In this document: piece after piece, positions 8,563-21,100 of the stretch
Layout: each line of letters starts with the position of its first letter
Numbering within the stretch: position 1 is the first letter of the stretch
DNA from: Actinomycetota bacterium
GTDB lineage: Bacteria > Actinomycetota > Actinomycetes > S36-B12 > GCA-2699445
Reading direction: 5' to 3'
Length of the DNA stretch: 50,665 bases
Assembly (NCBI GenBank): GCA_029978705.1
Contig: JAPOIY010000018.1
Location: forward strand, 1-50,665
The notes under the pieces: model-generated
What the model saw: the letters and a program-made list of their open reading frames with translations, nothing else
The model's database searches: none
What the model was told of the DNA's origin: nothing
Program-made: the position numbers and the translations under genes

Positions 8563-9099
8563 CTACTTCCCTGCCTTTCCGGCCTTGCGGCGGATGACCT
8601 CGTCGGCGTACCTCACGCCCTTGCCCTTGTAGGGCTCCGGCGGACGCAGTTTGCGGATGTTGGCGGCCGTCTCGCCCACCAGTTGCTTGTCGATCCCGCT
8701 GATGTGGAACCGCGTCGGGCTCTCGACCTGGAAGGTGATCCCCGCCGGAGCGTCCACCGCGACCGGGTGGCTGAAGCCGAGAGCCAGCTCCAGGCCCTGG
8801 CCCTTGGCCTGCACGCGGTAGCCGGTGCCGACCAGCTCCAGGGTCTTGGTGTAGCCGTCGGTGACGCCGATGACCATGTTGTTGATGAGCGAGCGGGTCA
8901 GGCCGTGCAGCTGCTTCGACCGGCGCTCGTCGTCCGGGCGGGTGACCGAGAGGGCCCCATCTCCCTGTTCGACGGCGATGGGCTCCGCCACGGTGAGCGT
9001 CAGCTCGCCCTTGGGGCCCTTGACGGCCACGTCCTGGCCGGCGACCGCGACGGTCACGCCGCTGGGCACCGAGATGGGCATACGTCCGATTCGTGACAT
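8563..9099 (-). CDS. rplF: 50S ribosomal protein L6
   Basis: 178 residues from an ATG at 9099; an upstream extension of the frame overlaps rpsH and is rejected. [15 protein letters not shown] opens the protein, [11 protein letters not shown] ends the first domain, and [13 protein letters not shown] is the C-terminal rRNA-binding signature (RPPE where most bacteria have KPPE). It follows rpsH by 7 bp. Confidence 0.97.
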   Translation of the reverse strand: MSRIGRMPISVPSGVTVAVAGQDVAVKGPKGELTLTVAEPIAVEQGDGALSVTRPDDERRSKQLHGLTRSLINNMVIGVTDGYTKTLELVGTGYRVQAKGQGLELALGFSHPVAVDAPAGITFQVESPTRFHISGIDKQLVGETAANIRKLRPPEPYKGKGVRYADEVIRRKAGKAGK

Positions 9100-9106
9100 G
9101 ACTACC

Positions 9107-9505
9107 TCACCACACGTAGGCGAGGACTTCCCCGCCCACCTTGCTCTTGGCCGCCTGCCGCTCGGTGAGCAGCCCGGTCGACGTGGAGATGATCGCGGTA
9201 CCCAGTCCTCCCAGGACCTTGGGCAGCGCATTGCTCTTCGCGTACACGCGCAGTCCCGGCTTCGACACGCGGCGGATGCCGGAGATCGAACGCTCCCGGG
9301 AGGGGCCGTACTTCAGCGTGAGGGTGAGGTTCTTGCCGATCTCGGCATCGTTGACCTCGTAGTCCGCGATGTAGCCCTCCTGCTTGAGGATCTCGGCGAT
9401 CCCCGCCTTCATCTTCGACGAGGGCATGGTGACGGACTCGTGGTACGCCGAGTTGGCGTTCCGCAGGCGCGTCAGCATGTCCGCGATCGGATCTGTCATC
9501 GTCAT
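9107..9505 (-). CDS. rpsH: 30S ribosomal protein S8
   Basis: 132 residues. It binds helix 21 of 16S rRNA and in enterobacteria represses the spc operon. [13 protein letters not shown] at the start and [12 protein letters not shown] near the end are the S8 signatures. Two in-frame ATGs (9505 and 9499) are possible starts; AGGA upstream favours 9505. A 64-bp gap separates it from rpsN. Confidence 0.96.
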   Translation of the reverse strand: MTMTDPIADMLTRLRNANSAYHESVTMPSSKMKAGIAEILKQEGYIADYEVNDAEIGKNLTLTLKYGPSRERSISGIRRVSKPGLRVYAKSNALPKVLGGLGTAIISTSTGLLTERQAAKSKVGGEVLAYVW

Positions 9506-9569
9506 GGCCGTTCCTGGCCTTCCTCACCGCGGTTTCCGTGCGGACCTGCGGCGTTCGTGGGTGGTCGGT

Positions 9570-9755
9570 TTACCAGCTGCTCTTGCGGATGCCCGGCAGT
9601 TCGCCGCGGTGCGCCATGTCGCGCAGGCACACCCGGCACAGGCCGAACTTGCGGTACACGGAGTGCGGGCGGCCGCAGCGGGTGCACCGCGTGTACCCGC
9701 GCACCTTGAACTTGGGCTTGGCGTTCGCCTTGTTGATCAGTGCTTTCTTGGCCAT
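9570..9755 (-). CDS. rpsN: 30S ribosomal protein S14, type Z (zinc ribbon)
   Basis: 61 residues. Two CxxC pairs, CTRC (residues 24-27) and CRVC (40-43), make the zinc ribbon, marking the short zinc-dependent form found in the spc operon, not the longer zinc-free paralogue induced by zinc starvation. The start overlaps the rplE stop by one base. Confidence 0.97.
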   Translation of the reverse strand: MAKKALINKANAKPKFKVRGYTRCTRCGRPHSVYRKFGLCRVCLRDMAHRGELPGIRKSSW

Positions 9756-10318
9756 CAGTTCTCCTTGAAGGGGAAGCCGAGCTGCCGCAGCAGCGCGCGG
9801 CCCTCGTCGTCGGTCTGGGCGCTGGTCACCACGGTGATGTCCATGCCGCGGGGGCGGTCGACGGAGTCGGCGTCGATCTCGTGGAACATGACCTGCTCGG
9901 TCAGCCCGAAGGTGTAGTTGCCGTTCCCGTCGAACTGCTTGGGCGAGAGCCCCCGGAAGTCACGGATCCGCGGCAGGGCCAGGCTCAGCAAGCGGTCGAG
10001 GAACTCCCACATGCGGTCACCGCGCATGGTGACCTTGACCCCGATGGGCTGCCCCTCCCGCAGTTTGAACTGCGCGATGGACTTCGTCGCCTTGTTGATC
10101 TTGGGGCGTTGTCCCGTGATGGTGGACAGGTCGCGGATGGCGCCCTCGATGAGCTTCGAGTCGCGCGCAGCGTCGCCCACGCCCATGTTCACGACGACCT
10201 TCTCGACCGTCGGCACCTGCATGACGTTCTCGAACTGGAACTCCTGCATCAGCTCGGGAGCCACCTCGGCGCGGTAGCGCTCCTTGAGGCGGGGCATCGT
10301 CTTGGTGGTCTCGCTCAT
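9755..10318 (-). CDS. rplE: 50S ribosomal protein L5
   Basis: 187 residues. It anchors 5S rRNA in the central protuberance and contacts the P-site t[16 protein letters not shown], the [12 protein letters not shown] loop and the RDFRGLSP motif are diagnostic. The start overlaps the rplX stop by four bases and the stop overlaps the rpsN start, so translation is coupled on both sides. Confidence 0.97.
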   Translation of the reverse strand: MSETTKTMPRLKERYRAEVAPELMQEFQFENVMQVPTVEKVVVNMGVGDAARDSKLIEGAIRDLSTITGQRPKINKATKSIAQFKLREGQPIGVKVTMRGDRMWEFLDRLLSLALPRIRDFRGLSPKQFDGNGNYTFGLTEQVMFHEIDADSVDRPRGMDITVVTSAQTDDEGRALLRQLGFPFKEN

Positions 10319-10671
10319 ACTTCCTTGCCTGTCCGCTTGCTGTACCGCACCCGCTGCGTGCCCGTGTAGGCGGACCCGTCGGCGCGGGTCTTCTCGGTCT
10401 CCTCGACGCGGAAGCCGACGCGGGTGGGTCGGCCGTCCTCGGGGTCCAGCAGCATGACGTTGGAGACGTGGATGGGCGCCTCCTGCGTCACGATGCCGCC
10501 GGTCTTGCCTCCCCGCGTCGACTGCCCGACGCGGGTGTGCTTCTTCACGCGGTTCACGCCTTCGACGATCACGCGGTCGGAGTCGGCGAGGACCGCGAGG
10601 ACCTTGCCCTTCAGACCGCGGTCCTTGCCGGCGATGACCTGGACCTCGTCGCCCTTGCGGATGGCCGCCAT
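10315..10671 (-). CDS. rplX: 50S ribosomal protein L24
   Basis: 118 residues. The N-terminal KOW motif is visible as [19 protein letters not shown], followed by [13 protein letters not shown]24 is an assembly initiator near the tunnel exit. Both GTG (10674) and ATG (10671) are in frame; ATG is preferred because it forms the TGATG overlap with the rplN stop that recurs throughout this operon. Confidence 0.96.
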   Translation of the reverse strand: MAAIRKGDEVQVIAGKDRGLKGKVLAVLADSDRVIVEGVNRVKKHTRVGQSTRGGKTGGIVTQEAPIHVSNVMLLDPEDGRPTRVGFRVEETEKTRADGSAYTGTQRVRYSKRTGKEV

Positions 10672-11039
10672 CACAACACCTCCGGTGCCAGCGAGATGAT
10701 CTTCATGAACTTCTTGTCGCGCAGCTCGCGGCCCACGGGCCCGAAGATGCGCGTTCCCCGCGGCTCGCCGTCGCTCTTCAGGACCACAGCCGCGTTCTCG
10801 TCGAAGCGGATGTAGGACCCGTCGGGGCGGCGGCGGGGCTTGGTGGTGCGCACCACGACGGCCTGCACGACCTCGCCCTTCTTCACGTTGCCGCCGGGAA
10901 TGGCGTCCTTGACCGTGCAGACGACGACGTCACCGATGCCGGCGTAGCGGCGGCCGGAGCCACCGAGCACCCGGATGCAGAGCAGCTCCTTGGCGCCGGT
11001 GTTGTCGGCCACGCGGAGGCGTGACTCCTGCTGGATCAT
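10671..11039 (-). CDS. rplN: 50S ribosomal protein L14
   Basis: 122 residues, the universal length. [24 protein letters not shown] at the start (only its core is quoted: [11 protein letters not shown]), then [13 protein letters not shown] and FDENAAVVL, all standard. L14 forms part of the subunit interface with L19. A 44-bp gap to rpsQ is the largest in this part of the operon. Confidence 0.97.
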   Translation of the reverse strand: MIQQESRLRVADNTGAKELLCIRVLGGSGRRYAGIGDVVVCTVKDAIPGGNVKKGEVVQAVVVRTTKPRRRPDGSYIRFDENAAVVLKSDGEPRGTRIFGPVGRELRDKKFMKIISLAPEVL

Positions 11040-11083
11040 GTCCCTGTCCTTCTCTTGCTCTTGCTGCGACCCTCAGGCCGCGG

Positions 11084-11365
11084 TCACTTCGCCTTTTCGA
11101 GGATCTCCACGACGCGCCAGCGCTTGGTCGCTGACAACGGCTTGGTCTCCATCAGCAGGACGCGGTCGCCCACGCCGGCCTCGTTGTTCCGGTCGTGTGC
11201 CTTCAGGCGGGACGTGCGCCGCACGACCTTGCCGTACAGCGGGTGCTTGAAGCGGTCCTCCACGGCGACCACGACGGTCTTGTCCATCTTGTCGCTGACC
11301 ACCAGGCCCTCACGGGTCTTGCGGTATCCCCGCGTCTGCTTCTCGGCTACGTTCTGCTCGCTCAC
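11084..11365 (-). CDS. rpsQ: 30S ribosomal protein S17
   Basis: 93 residues from a GTG that overlaps the rpmC stop by four bases (GTGA). The core is [20 protein letters not shown] and [15 protein letters not shown], the S17 OB-fold signature binding helix 11 of 16S rRNA. Frames extending further upstream lie wholly inside rpmC and are rejected. Confidence 0.95.
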   Translation of the reverse strand: MSEQNVAEKQTRGYRKTREGLVVSDKMDKTVVVAVEDRFKHPLYGKVVRRTSRLKAHDRNNEAGVGDRVLLMETKPLSATKRWRVVEILEKAK

Positions 11366-11595
11366 GCGGCACCGCCTTCCTCGGTCACGATCGTGATGCC
11401 CAGTTCTCGTTCCCGCAGGACCGTGTAGATCCGGGCGATGTCCCGACGGACGGCCCGCAGGCGGCCGTGGCTCTCCAACTGTCCGGTCGCGGACTGGAAG
11501 CGGAGGTTGAACAGTTCTTCCTTCATCTCGGCCAGCTTCCCGGCCAACTCGTCGTCTTCGAGCCGCCGCAGATCCGCGGTCTTCGTCGTCGCCAT
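11362..11595 (-). CDS. rpmC: 50S ribosomal protein L29
   Basis: 77 residues; two helices with [20 protein letters not shown] and [16 protein letters not shown], the L29 signature. It lies at the tunnel exit beside L23 and helps dock SRP and trigger factor. The start overlaps the rplP stop by one base. Confidence 0.96.
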   Translation of the reverse strand: MATTKTADLRRLEDDELAGKLAEMKEELFNLRFQSATGQLESHGRLRAVRRDIARIYTVLRERELGITIVTEEGGAA

Positions 11596-12017
11596 CAGCC
11601 CTCACCTGCCACGTCACGTCGGATGATCCGGCACTTCACCGGGAGTTTGTGGGCGGCACGCTCCAGCGCCTCGCGGGCCACGGCCTCGTCCGGGTAGCTG
11701 AGTTCGAACATCACCCGGCCGGGCTTGACGTTGGCCACCCACCACTCGGGGGAGCCCTTGCCGGAGCCCATACGGGTCTCGGCGGGCTTCTTGGTCAGGG
11801 GCCGGTCGGGGTAGATGTTGATCCACACCTTGCCCCCGCGCTTCACGCGGCGGTTGATGGCGATACGAGCTGCCTCGATCTGCCGGTTGGTCACGTAGGC
11901 GGGTCCCACGGCCTGCAGGCCCCACTCGCCGTTGACGACGCGGGTGCCGCCCTTCGCGGCACCACTGCGCTTGGGGTGGTGCTGCTTGCGGTGTTTGACC
12001 CTGCGCGGAATCAACAT
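11595..12017 (-). CDS. rplP: 50S ribosomal protein L16
   Basis: 140 residues. [15 protein letters not shown] at the N-terminus, GRVMFELSY and the [13 protein letters not shown] loop reaching towards the peptidyl transferase centre are all conserved. It lies 2 bp downstream of rpsC. Confidence 0.97.
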   Translation of the reverse strand: MLIPRRVKHRKQHHPKRSGAAKGGTRVVNGEWGLQAVGPAYVTNRQIEAARIAINRRVKRGGKVWINIYPDRPLTKKPAETRMGSGKGSPEWWVANVKPGRVMFELSYPDEAVAREALERAAHKLPVKCRIIRRDVAGEG

Positions 12018-12019
12018 GA

Positions 12020-12826
12020 TCAGCCCTCACTTCCTGCGGTGGCGGGCTCAGCGGCCTGCTCGGCGGGGGCCTGCTCGGTCTGCGGTGCCCGGTCCCGGCC
12101 GCCGCGGCCGCCACGGCCGCCGCGGTCCGGACCCCGACGCCGCCCCATGAGCTTCTGCGCCTCGGCCTGCTCGCGGTCCGCCCGGGTCACGGGCGCCTCG
12201 CCCTTGTAGATCCAGACCTTGACGCCGATCCGCCCGAACGTGGTGTGTGCCTCGGCCAGGCCATAGTCGATATTGGCGCGCAGCGTGTGCAGCGGCACGC
12301 GACCCTCGCGGTAGAACTCGGTGCGGCTCATCTCGGCACCACCGAGGCGGCCGGACACCTGGATCCGGATGCCCTCGGCCCCGGCCTTCATGGTCGACTG
12401 CAGCGCCCGGCGCATGGCCCGGCGGAAGGCGACGCGGCCCGCCAGCTGCTCGGCGACGGCCTGGGCGACCAGCTGGGCCTCGAGCTCGGGGTCCTTGACC
12501 TCGAGGACGTTGACCTGGACCTGCTTGCCGGTGAGGTCCTCCAGCGAACGCTTCAGCGCGTCGGTCTCCTTGCCGCCGCGGCCGATGACGATCCCCGGGC
12601 GGGCTGTGTGGATCCACAGCTCGACGCGTCCCTGCGAACGCTGGATGGTCACCTTGCTGATGGCGGCACGCGGCATCCGGTCGGCGATGAGGCGCCGGAT
12701 CTTGACGTCCTCCTCCACGTAGTCGCGGTACCGCTGGCCCGGCTTGTTGCCGTCGGCGTACCAGTTGGAGGCGTAGTCCGCCGTGTAGCCCAGGCGGAAG
12801 CCGTGGGGGTGGATCTTCTGACCCAT
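12020..12826 (-). CDS. rpsC: 30S ribosomal protein S3 with Arg/Gly-rich tail
   Basis: 268 residues from the ATG at 12826. [13 protein letters not shown] starts the protein; the KH RNA-binding domain carries [15 protein letters not shown]; the second domain ends with [11 protein letters not shown]. The tail after about residue 225 is unusual in composition: [17 protein letters not shown] followed by a Gln/Ala/Glu-rich acidic end. S3 lines the mRNA entry tunnel. An in-frame extension upstream of the ATG overlaps rplV and is rejected. Confidence 0.97.
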   Translation of the reverse strand: MGQKIHPHGFRLGYTADYASNWYADGNKPGQRYRDYVEEDVKIRRLIADRMPRAAISKVTIQRSQGRVELWIHTARPGIVIGRGGKETDALKRSLEDLTGKQVQVNVLEVKDPELEAQLVAQAVAEQLAGRVAFRRAMRRALQSTMKAGAEGIRIQVSGRLGGAEMSRTEFYREGRVPLHTLRANIDYGLAEAHTTFGRIGVKVWIYKGEAPVTRADREQAEAQKLMGRRRGPDRGGRGGRGGRDRAPQTEQAPAEQAAEPATAGSEG

Positions 12827-12827
12827 G

Positions 12828-13193
12828 TCAGCTCCTCTTCCCGGTCGCGTCGACGACCTCGTTCGGCGGGGCAACAACGATCGTGATGTGGCTGCTGCGC
12901 TTGCGGATGCGGTACGCCCGGCCCTGGGCGCGGGGACGGATCCGCTTCATGGTGGGCCCCTCGTCCACGAAGGCAGCGGCGACCACCAGGTCGCGGGTGT
13001 CCATGTCGTGGTTGTTGGCTGCGTTCGCCAGCGCGCTGTCCAGCACCTTCAGCACCGGGACGCTGGCGTCCTGCTGTGCGAACTGCAGTACTGCCTGCGC
13101 CTGGTCGGCCGGCAGGCCCCGGATGAGGTCCACCACACGGCGGGCCTTCATCGGCGACACGCGTACCCCGCGTGCCTGTGCCCTGGCTTCCAT
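12828..13193 (-). CDS. rplV: 50S ribosomal protein L22
   Basis: 121 residues. [20 protein letters not shown] opens the fold, and the tunnel-lining beta hairpin is [18 protein letters not shown], without a macrolide-resistance-type deletion. ATG (13193) is chosen over the adjacent GTG (13196) because GAGGAG lies 6 nt before it. Confidence 0.96.
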   Translation of the reverse strand: MEARAQARGVRVSPMKARRVVDLIRGLPADQAQAVLQFAQQDASVPVLKVLDSALANAANNHDMDTRDLVVAAAFVDEGPTMKRIRPRAQGRAYRIRKRSSHITIVVAPPNEVVDATGKRS

Positions 13194-13221
13194 CACGTAC
13201 TCCTCGCTCTGCTACACCGGC

Positions 13222-13503
13222 TCAGCGCCGGCGCGCCTTCCGGTCGTCCTTGATATGACCCTTGAACGTCCGCGTGGGCGCGAACTCGCCCAGCTTGTGG
13301 CCGATCATGTTCTCGCTGATGAACACCGGGACGTGCTTGCGGCCGTCGTGCACCGCGATCGTGTGACCGATCATGTCCGGGGTGATCATGGAACGGCGCG
13401 ACCACGTCTTGATGACGTTGCGGGTGCCCTTCTCGTTCTGGTCGTCGACCTTCTTCAGCAGATGCGGGTCGACGTAGGGACCCTTCTTGAGACTGCGTGG
13501 CAT
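13222..13503 (-). CDS. rpsS: 30S ribosomal protein S19
   Basis: 93 residues. [16 protein letters not shown] and [20 protein letters not shown] are diagnostic. S19 pairs with S13 in the 30S head. The gap of 28 bp to rplV contains that gene's ribosome binding site. Confidence 0.97.
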   Translation of the reverse strand: MPRSLKKGPYVDPHLLKKVDDQNEKGTRNVIKTWSRRSMITPDMIGHTIAVHDGRKHVPVFISENMIGHKLGEFAPTRTFKGHIKDDRKARRR

Positions 13504-13517
13504 ATCGAATTCCTCGC

Positions 13518-14354
13518 TCAGCGCTTCTTGCCGGTCTTACGGCGGCGGACGATGTACTTGTCGCTCGGCTTGTTGGACTTGCGGGTGCGCCCTTCCGGAC
13601 GGCCCGCCGGGTTCACCGGATGGCGACCGCCGGAGGTCTTGCCCTCGCCACCGCCGTGCGGGTGGTCGACCGGGTTCATGGCGACACCGCGGACGGTCGG
13701 GCGCTTGCCCTTCCACCGCATACGGCCGGCCTTGCCCCAGTTGAGGTTGGACTGTTCGGCGTTGCCCACCTCGCCCACGGTCGCCCGGCAGCGGGAGTCG
13801 ACGTTGCGGATCTCGCCCGACGGCATTCGCAGCTGGGCGTAGCGCCCCTCGCGGGCGACCAACTGCACGCGGGCACCGGCGGAACGGGCGATCTTCGCGC
13901 CACCGCCGGGACGCAGTTCGATGGCATGCACGACGGTGCCGACGGGGATGTTGCGCAACGGCAGGTTGTTGCCCGGCTTGATGTCGGCGGTCGGACCCGT
14001 CTCCACCAGGTCGCCCTGCTTCAGCTTGTCGGGCGCCAGGATGTAGCGCTTGGTGCCGTCCACGTAGTGCAGCAGCGCGATGCGAGCCGTCCGGTTGGGG
14101 TCGTACTCGATGTGCGCGACCTTGGCGTCGATGCCGTCCTTGTCGGCGCGCCGGAAGTCGATGACTCGGTAGGCGCGCTTGTGACCGCCACCCTTGTGCC
14201 GGGTCGTGATCCGGCCGCTGCTGTTGCGGCCGCCCTTCTTCGGAAGGGGCTTGACCAACGACTTCTCGGGCGTGCTGCGGGTGACCTCGACGAAGTCGGA
14301 CACGCTGGCACCGCGACGACCCGGGGTCGTGGGCTTGTACCTGCGGATTCCCAT
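13518..14354 (-). CDS. rplB: 50S ribosomal protein L2
   Basis: 278 residues. [17 protein letters not shown] in the N-terminal domain, [18 protein letters not shown] in the OB fold and [18 protein letters not shown] near the C-terminus are present; the last holds the conserved His close to the peptidyl transferase centre. L2 is essential for subunit association. Confidence 0.98.
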   Translation of the reverse strand: MGIRRYKPTTPGRRGASVSDFVEVTRSTPEKSLVKPLPKKGGRNSSGRITTRHKGGGHKRAYRVIDFRRADKDGIDAKVAHIEYDPNRTARIALLHYVDGTKRYILAPDKLKQGDLVETGPTADIKPGNNLPLRNIPVGTVVHAIELRPGGGAKIARSAGARVQLVAREGRYAQLRMPSGEIRNVDSRCRATVGEVGNAEQSNLNWGKAGRMRWKGKRPTVRGVAMNPVDHPHGGGEGKTSGGRHPVNPAGRPEGRTRKSNKPSDKYIVRRRKTGKKR

Positions 14355-14377
14355 TGTTGTTGCCTTCCTTCAGCCGG

Positions 14378-14677
14378 TCAGGAGACCGGCCCTCCGAAGA
14401 TGTCGATACGTTCCCCAGCGGCGACCGAGACGATCGCGCGCTTGGTGTCGGGGCGCCGGCCGAAGCCGGAGCGGGTGCGGACCCGCTTGCCCTGACGGTT
14501 CATGGTGTTGACCGCCGTCACCGTGACCCCGAAGGTCTCCTCGACGGCGATCTTGATCTGCGTCTTGTTGGCGTGCCGCGGCACGATGAACGTGTACTTG
14601 TTCGCGTCCAGCAGCCCGTAGCTCTTCTCGGAGATGACGGGGGCGATCAGGACATCGCGGTGATCGTGGATCCTCAT
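14378..14677 (-). CDS. rplW: 50S ribosomal protein L23
   Basis: 99 residues. [17 protein letters not shown] and [17 protein letters not shown] are characteristic, as is VNTMNRQGK(R). It forms the main docking point for trigger factor and SRP at the exit tunnel. The start overlaps the rplD stop by four bases. Confidence 0.97.
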   Translation of the reverse strand: MRIHDHRDVLIAPVISEKSYGLLDANKYTFIVPRHANKTQIKIAVEETFGVTVTAVNTMNRQGKRVRTRSGFGRRPDTKRAIVSVAAGERIDIFGGPVS

Positions 14678-15285
14678 GCCTGCTCCTCGGTGTCGGCCGC
14701 ACGGCCCCGATTGACGAACGCGTCCAGCCCGGCCTGGGTGAAGACCACCCGGTCGCTGATGACCACGTCGTAGGCGCTCAACTGGTCGCTGGCGACCAGT
14801 TGGATGTTGGCCACGTTGCGCAGCGACCGCCAGGCCGTCTCCTCGTCCCGGGACAGGACCACGAGCAAGCGGGTCTCCGCGGCGGACTCCCCCAGCGCGG
14901 CGAGAGCCGCCTTCGTGTTGGGGGTGTCACCGCTGCCGAGGGACTCCACGATCGTCACACGATCGGCACGGGCCCGGTCGGACAGGATGCCGCGCAGTGC
15001 GGCCGCCTTCATCTTCTTGGGCGTGCGCTGCGAGTAGTCCCGCGGCTGGGGACCGTGCACGACGCCGCCGCCCGCGAACTGCGGAGCGCGGATCGAGCCC
15101 TGGCGGGCCCGGCCGGTGCCCTTCTGCTTGTAGGGCTTGCGGCCGCCACCCGCCACCTCGGCGCGGGTCTTGGTCTTGTGGTTGCCGGTGCGGGCCGCGG
15201 CGAGCTGCGCCACGACGACCTGGTGGATCAGCGGCACATTGGTGGGCGCATCGAAGATCTCCGGGGGGAGCTGGGTCGCGGCCAT
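14674..15285 (-). CDS. rplD: 50S ribosomal protein L4
   Basis: 203 residues from the ATG at 15285. The extended tunnel loop is seen as [19 protein letters not shown], followed by [20 protein letters not shown]4 lines the tunnel constriction with L22 and controls the S10 operon in enterobacteria; whether it does so here is unknown. The start overlaps the rplC stop by one base. Confidence 0.97.
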   Translation of the reverse strand: MAATQLPPEIFDAPTNVPLIHQVVVAQLAAARTGNHKTKTRAEVAGGGRKPYKQKGTGRARQGSIRAPQFAGGGVVHGPQPRDYSQRTPKKMKAAALRGILSDRARADRVTIVESLGSGDTPNTKAALAALGESAAETRLLVVLSRDEETAWRSLRNVANIQLVASDQLSAYDVVISDRVVFTQAGLDAFVNRGRAADTEEQA

Positions 15286-15932
15286 CACTGGGCTCCCTTC
15301 CGGGCGTTGCGGACAAACACGACGGACCCGTCGGAACCGGGGATCGCGCCGCGGATGAGCAGCACGCCGTTCTCGGCGTCCACCCGCTCGACCGTGAGGT
15401 TCATGGTCGTCTGTCGCTCGCCGCCCATGCGACCGGCCATCCGCAGCCCCTTGAACACGCGTCCCGGGGTGGCGCAGCCGCCGATGGAGCCGGGCGAGCG
15501 GTGCTTGCGCTGCACACCGTGGGAGGCGCGCAGGCCGGAGAAGCCGTGCCGCTTCATGACACCGGCGTACCCCTTGCCCTTGGTGGTGCCGGTCACGTCG
15601 ACCTTGGCGCCGGGCTCGAAGAGCGTGACGTCGAACTCCTGCCCGAGGGTGACCTCGGTGGCTTCGTCCGTCCGGACCTCGACGAGGTGCCGCCGGGGGG
15701 TGACCCCCGCCTTGGCGAAGTGGCCGGCCATGGGCTTGTTGACCTTGCGCGGGTCGATCTGCCCGTAGCCCATCTGGACGGCGGAGTAGCCGTCCTGCTC
15801 GGGCGTGCGGACCTGGGTGACGACACACGGGCCGGCCTTGACGACCGTCACCGGGACGACCCGGTTGTTCTCGTCCCAGATCTGGGTCATCCCGAGCTTG
15901 GTGCCCAGGAGACCGTTCACTGCGGTGCTCAT
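15285..15932 (-). CDS. rplC: 50S ribosomal protein L3
   Basis: 215 residues from the ATG at 15932. [17 protein letters not shown] begins the protein; the central extension [20 protein letters not shown] reaches the peptidyl transferase centre and ends in [12 protein letters not shown], with the Gln that is methylated in many bacteria. It follows rpsJ by 10 bp. Confidence 0.97.
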   Translation of the reverse strand: MSTAVNGLLGTKLGMTQIWDENNRVVPVTVVKAGPCVVTQVRTPEQDGYSAVQMGYGQIDPRKVNKPMAGHFAKAGVTPRRHLVEVRTDEATEVTLGQEFDVTLFEPGAKVDVTGTTKGKGYAGVMKRHGFSGLRASHGVQRKHRSPGSIGGCATPGRVFKGLRMAGRMGGERQTTMNLTVERVDAENGVLLIRGAIPGSDGSVVFVRNARKGAQ

Positions 15933-15942
15933 GTCTCGTTCC

Positions 15943-16251
15943 TCAGCCCTTGATCTCGATCGCGACACCGGAGGGGAGGTCGAGGCGCATGAGCGCGTCG
16001 ACCGTCTTCGGCGTGGGGTCGATGATGTCGATCAGCCGCTTGTGCGTGCGCATCTCGAAGTGCTCGCGACTGTCCTTGTACTTGTGGGGCGACCGGATCA
16101 CGCAGTACACGTTCTTCTCGGTCGGCAGCGGCACGGGACCCGCGACGCGGGCGCCGGTGCGGGTCGCCGTCTCGACGATCCGGCGGGCCGACTTGTCGAT
16201 CACATCGTGGTCGTAAGCCTTGAGCCGGATGCGGATCTTCTGTTCCGCCAT
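15943..16251 (-). CDS. rpsJ: 30S ribosomal protein S10 (NusE)
   Basis: 102 residues. [17 protein letters not shown] and [20 protein letters not shown] are diagnostic; the loop also binds NusB and NusG, linking transcription to translation. It is the first gene of the S10 block. Only 92 bp separate it from the tuf stop and 53 bp from the tuf hairpin, and I could not find a convincing promoter in that gap. Confidence 0.97.
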   Translation of the reverse strand: MAEQKIRIRLKAYDHDVIDKSARRIVETATRTGARVAGPVPLPTEKNVYCVIRSPHKYKDSREHFEMRTHKRLIDIIDPTPKTVDALMRLDLPSGVAIEIKG

Positions 16252-16304
16252 GGTGGTGCGTGTCCTTCGCTGTTCGCTGTTCGGTTGCGGTGGTCGGGGG
16301 AGGT

Positions 16305-16338
16305 CCGCTGGGCGGCGGTTGGCACCGCCGCCCAGCGG
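16305..16338 (-). terminator. hairpin after tuf, candidate terminator or attenuator
   Basis: A perfect 14-bp stem, CCGCTGGGCGGCGG (16305-16318) and its complement (16325-16338), with a 6-nt loop, 5 nt beyond the tuf stop. No U-run follows on the minus strand, as is common for high-G+C terminators. rpsJ begins 53 nt further on. Confidence 0.65.
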
Positions 16339-16343
16339 GGGGA

Positions 16344-17537
<1,194 letters not shown>

Positions 17538-17621
17538 TGGGTCCTCCTTGACCTGGTGCGCATGGTGACTGTCGCCCGATCCTCTTCCGGACGGCAGCCT
17601 GATGGTCTTCTGTGTCTTCTG

Positions 17622-17656
17622 CCCCAGGCCGGGAGATGTATTCCCTCGCCCTGGGG
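17622..17656 (-). terminator. imperfect hairpin in the fusA-tuf gap
   Basis: CCCCAGG (17622-17628) pairs with CCTGGGG (17650-17656); GGGA and TCCC inside can add pairs. It begins about 46 nt past the fusA stop and lies within the 165-bp fusA-tuf gap. It may be a processing or partial termination site. Beside it (17661-17679) TCAGTTGTT occurs twice in tandem, with no function I can name. Confidence 0.4.
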
Positions 17657-17702
17657 TTATTCAGTTGTTTTCAGTTGTTGTGCGGTCACCGGCGCCGGGG
17701 GA

Positions 17703-19793
<2,091 letters not shown>

Positions 19794-19826
19794 GTCAGTT
19801 CTCCGTCAGTTCTGCTTGTGGGGGGG

Positions 19827-20297
19827 TTACCAGCGGTAGTGCGCGAAGGCCTTGTTGGCCTCGGCCATCTTGTGGGTGTCCTCGCGCTTCTTCACCGCGG
19901 CACCGAGGCCGTTGGAGGCGTCGAGGATCTCGTTCATGAGGCGCTCGGTCATCGTGCGCTCGCGGCGCTGCCGGGCGTAGGTGATCAGCCAGCGCAGGGC
20001 CAGGGTCGTGGAGCGGCCCTGGCGGACCTCGACCGGCACTTGGTAGGTGGCACCACCGACGCGGCGGGAGCGGACCTCGAGGGTCGGCTTCACGTTGTCG
20101 ATCGCGCGGCGCAGCGTGGCCACGGGGTCGACGTCGGTCTTGGTGCGGGCGCCTTCCAGCGCGCCGTAGACGATGCGCTGCGCAGTCGAACGCTTCCCGT
20201 CGAGCAGGACTTTGTTCACCAACTGGGTGACCAACGGTGAGTCGTAGACGGGGTCGGCGACGATGCGGCGCTTCTCAGCGGGTCCCTTGCGAGGCAT
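19827..20297 (-). CDS. rpsG: 30S ribosomal protein S7
   Basis: 156 residues from the ATG at 20297, which overlaps the rpsL stop by one base. [20 protein letters not shown], the [17 protein letters not shown] helix and [11 protein letters not shown] are diagnostic. S7 nucleates the 30S head at the E site. A longer upstream frame lies inside rpsL and is rejected. Confidence 0.97.
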   Translation of the reverse strand: MPRKGPAEKRRIVADPVYDSPLVTQLVNKVLLDGKRSTAQRIVYGALEGARTKTDVDPVATLRRAIDNVKPTLEVRSRRVGGATYQVPVEVRQGRSTTLALRWLITYARQRRERTMTERLMNEILDASNGLGAAVKKREDTHKMAEANKAFAHYRW

Positions 20298-20671
20298 CAG
20301 CCCTTCTCCTTCTTCGCTCCGTAGCGGCTGCGGGCCTGCTTGCGGTTCTTGACGCCCTGGGTGTCCAGCGAGCCGCGCACGATCTTGTAACGCACGCCCG
20401 GCAGGTCCTTCACGCGGCCGCCGCGGACGAGCACGATCGAGTGCTCCTGCAGGTTGTGGCCCACGCCCGGGATGTAGGCCGTCACCTCGATGCCGGAGGA
20501 CAGGCGGACACGGGCCACCTTGCGCAGCGCCGAGTTCGGCTTCTTCGGCGTGGTGGTGTAGACGCGGGTGCAGACACCGCGGCGCTGGGGGCTGCCCTTC
20601 AGCGCGGGCGTCTTGTTCTTCGCGACCTTGTCCTGGCGGCCCTTGCGGACCAGCTGCTGGATTGTGGGCAC
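20297..20671 (-). CDS. rpsL: 30S ribosomal protein S12
   Basis: 124 residues from a GTG with GGAG 5 nt upstream. [14 protein letters not shown] begins the protein; the decoding loops [16 protein letters not shown] and [15 protein letters not shown] retain lysine at positions 43 and 88, the sites where streptomycin resistance mutations fall, so a sensitive genotype is expected. It is the first gene of the str block, about 260 nt from the promoter at 20938-20967. Confidence 0.97.
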   Translation of the reverse strand: MPTIQQLVRKGRQDKVAKNKTPALKGSPQRRGVCTRVYTTTPKKPNSALRKVARVRLSSGIEVTAYIPGVGHNLQEHSIVLVRGGRVKDLPGVRYKIVRGSLDTQGVKNRKQARSRYGAKKEKG

Positions 20672-20937
20672 CTGTTCTCCAGTCGGCTCTTCGTTCTTCG
20701 TGGACGCTTCGGATGTCCGATTCGTCCCACCCCCGAGGTCGGGTGTGTCGCACTGCCCGGGCGGCAGCACGACACAATCCGAATCGTGGGTTGGTCATTC
20801 CCGGTACCGGCCCGGATCGTGACCAGTGGCTCCCCTGTGCCCCCGGAGGGGCGGATCCGACCTCTGGACCGGGGTCCTCGGGCTGGTCACGGGACTCGGT
20901 CCCGGACGTACTCGACTAGCGCCGAGCACGGTTTTCA

Positions 20938-20967
20938 ACAATACCCGGCCGTGCCCGGATCGGTCAA
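20938..20967 (-). promoter_or_regulatory. rpsL (str operon) promoter
   Basis: On the minus strand TTGACC (20967-20962) and TATTGT (20943-20938) are separated by 18 nt, close to the housekeeping sigma-70-type consensus. Transcription would start near 20931, giving a leader of about 260 nt before rpsL. Apart from this promoter and the repeat at 21022, I find no gene in 20672-21021, and no obvious riboswitch fold. Confidence 0.65.
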
Positions 20968-21021
20968 AGTCGGGTACGTCACTCGCGCAGGACCCACCGT
21001 AGCGCTGGGTGACGGGAGGCT

Positions 21022-21087
21022 CCCGAAACAGTCGCATGCGACTGTTTCGGTCAGAAGCGACCGTTGCAACGGTCGCTTCTGACCGTT
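21022..21087. repeat. 66-bp double-palindrome repeat, copy A
   Basis: Two perfect palindromes abut: 28 bp at 21023-21050 centred on GTCGCATGCGAC, and 32 bp at 21051-21082 centred on CGTTGCAACG with arms TCAGAAGCGAC. The same 66-bp unit occurs in the same orientation at 22105-22170 with 57 of 66 identities. It touches the 3' end of the AbiEi-like gene and lies about 55 bp upstream of the rpsL promoter. Confidence 0.85.
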
Positions 21088-21100
21088 GCGGTCGCCTCTG

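Noticed and set aside
17661-17679. Tandem TCAGTTGTT repeat before fusA's 3' hairpin
   Set aside because: Two copies only, 10-bp period, no promoter or operator logic; likely chance.
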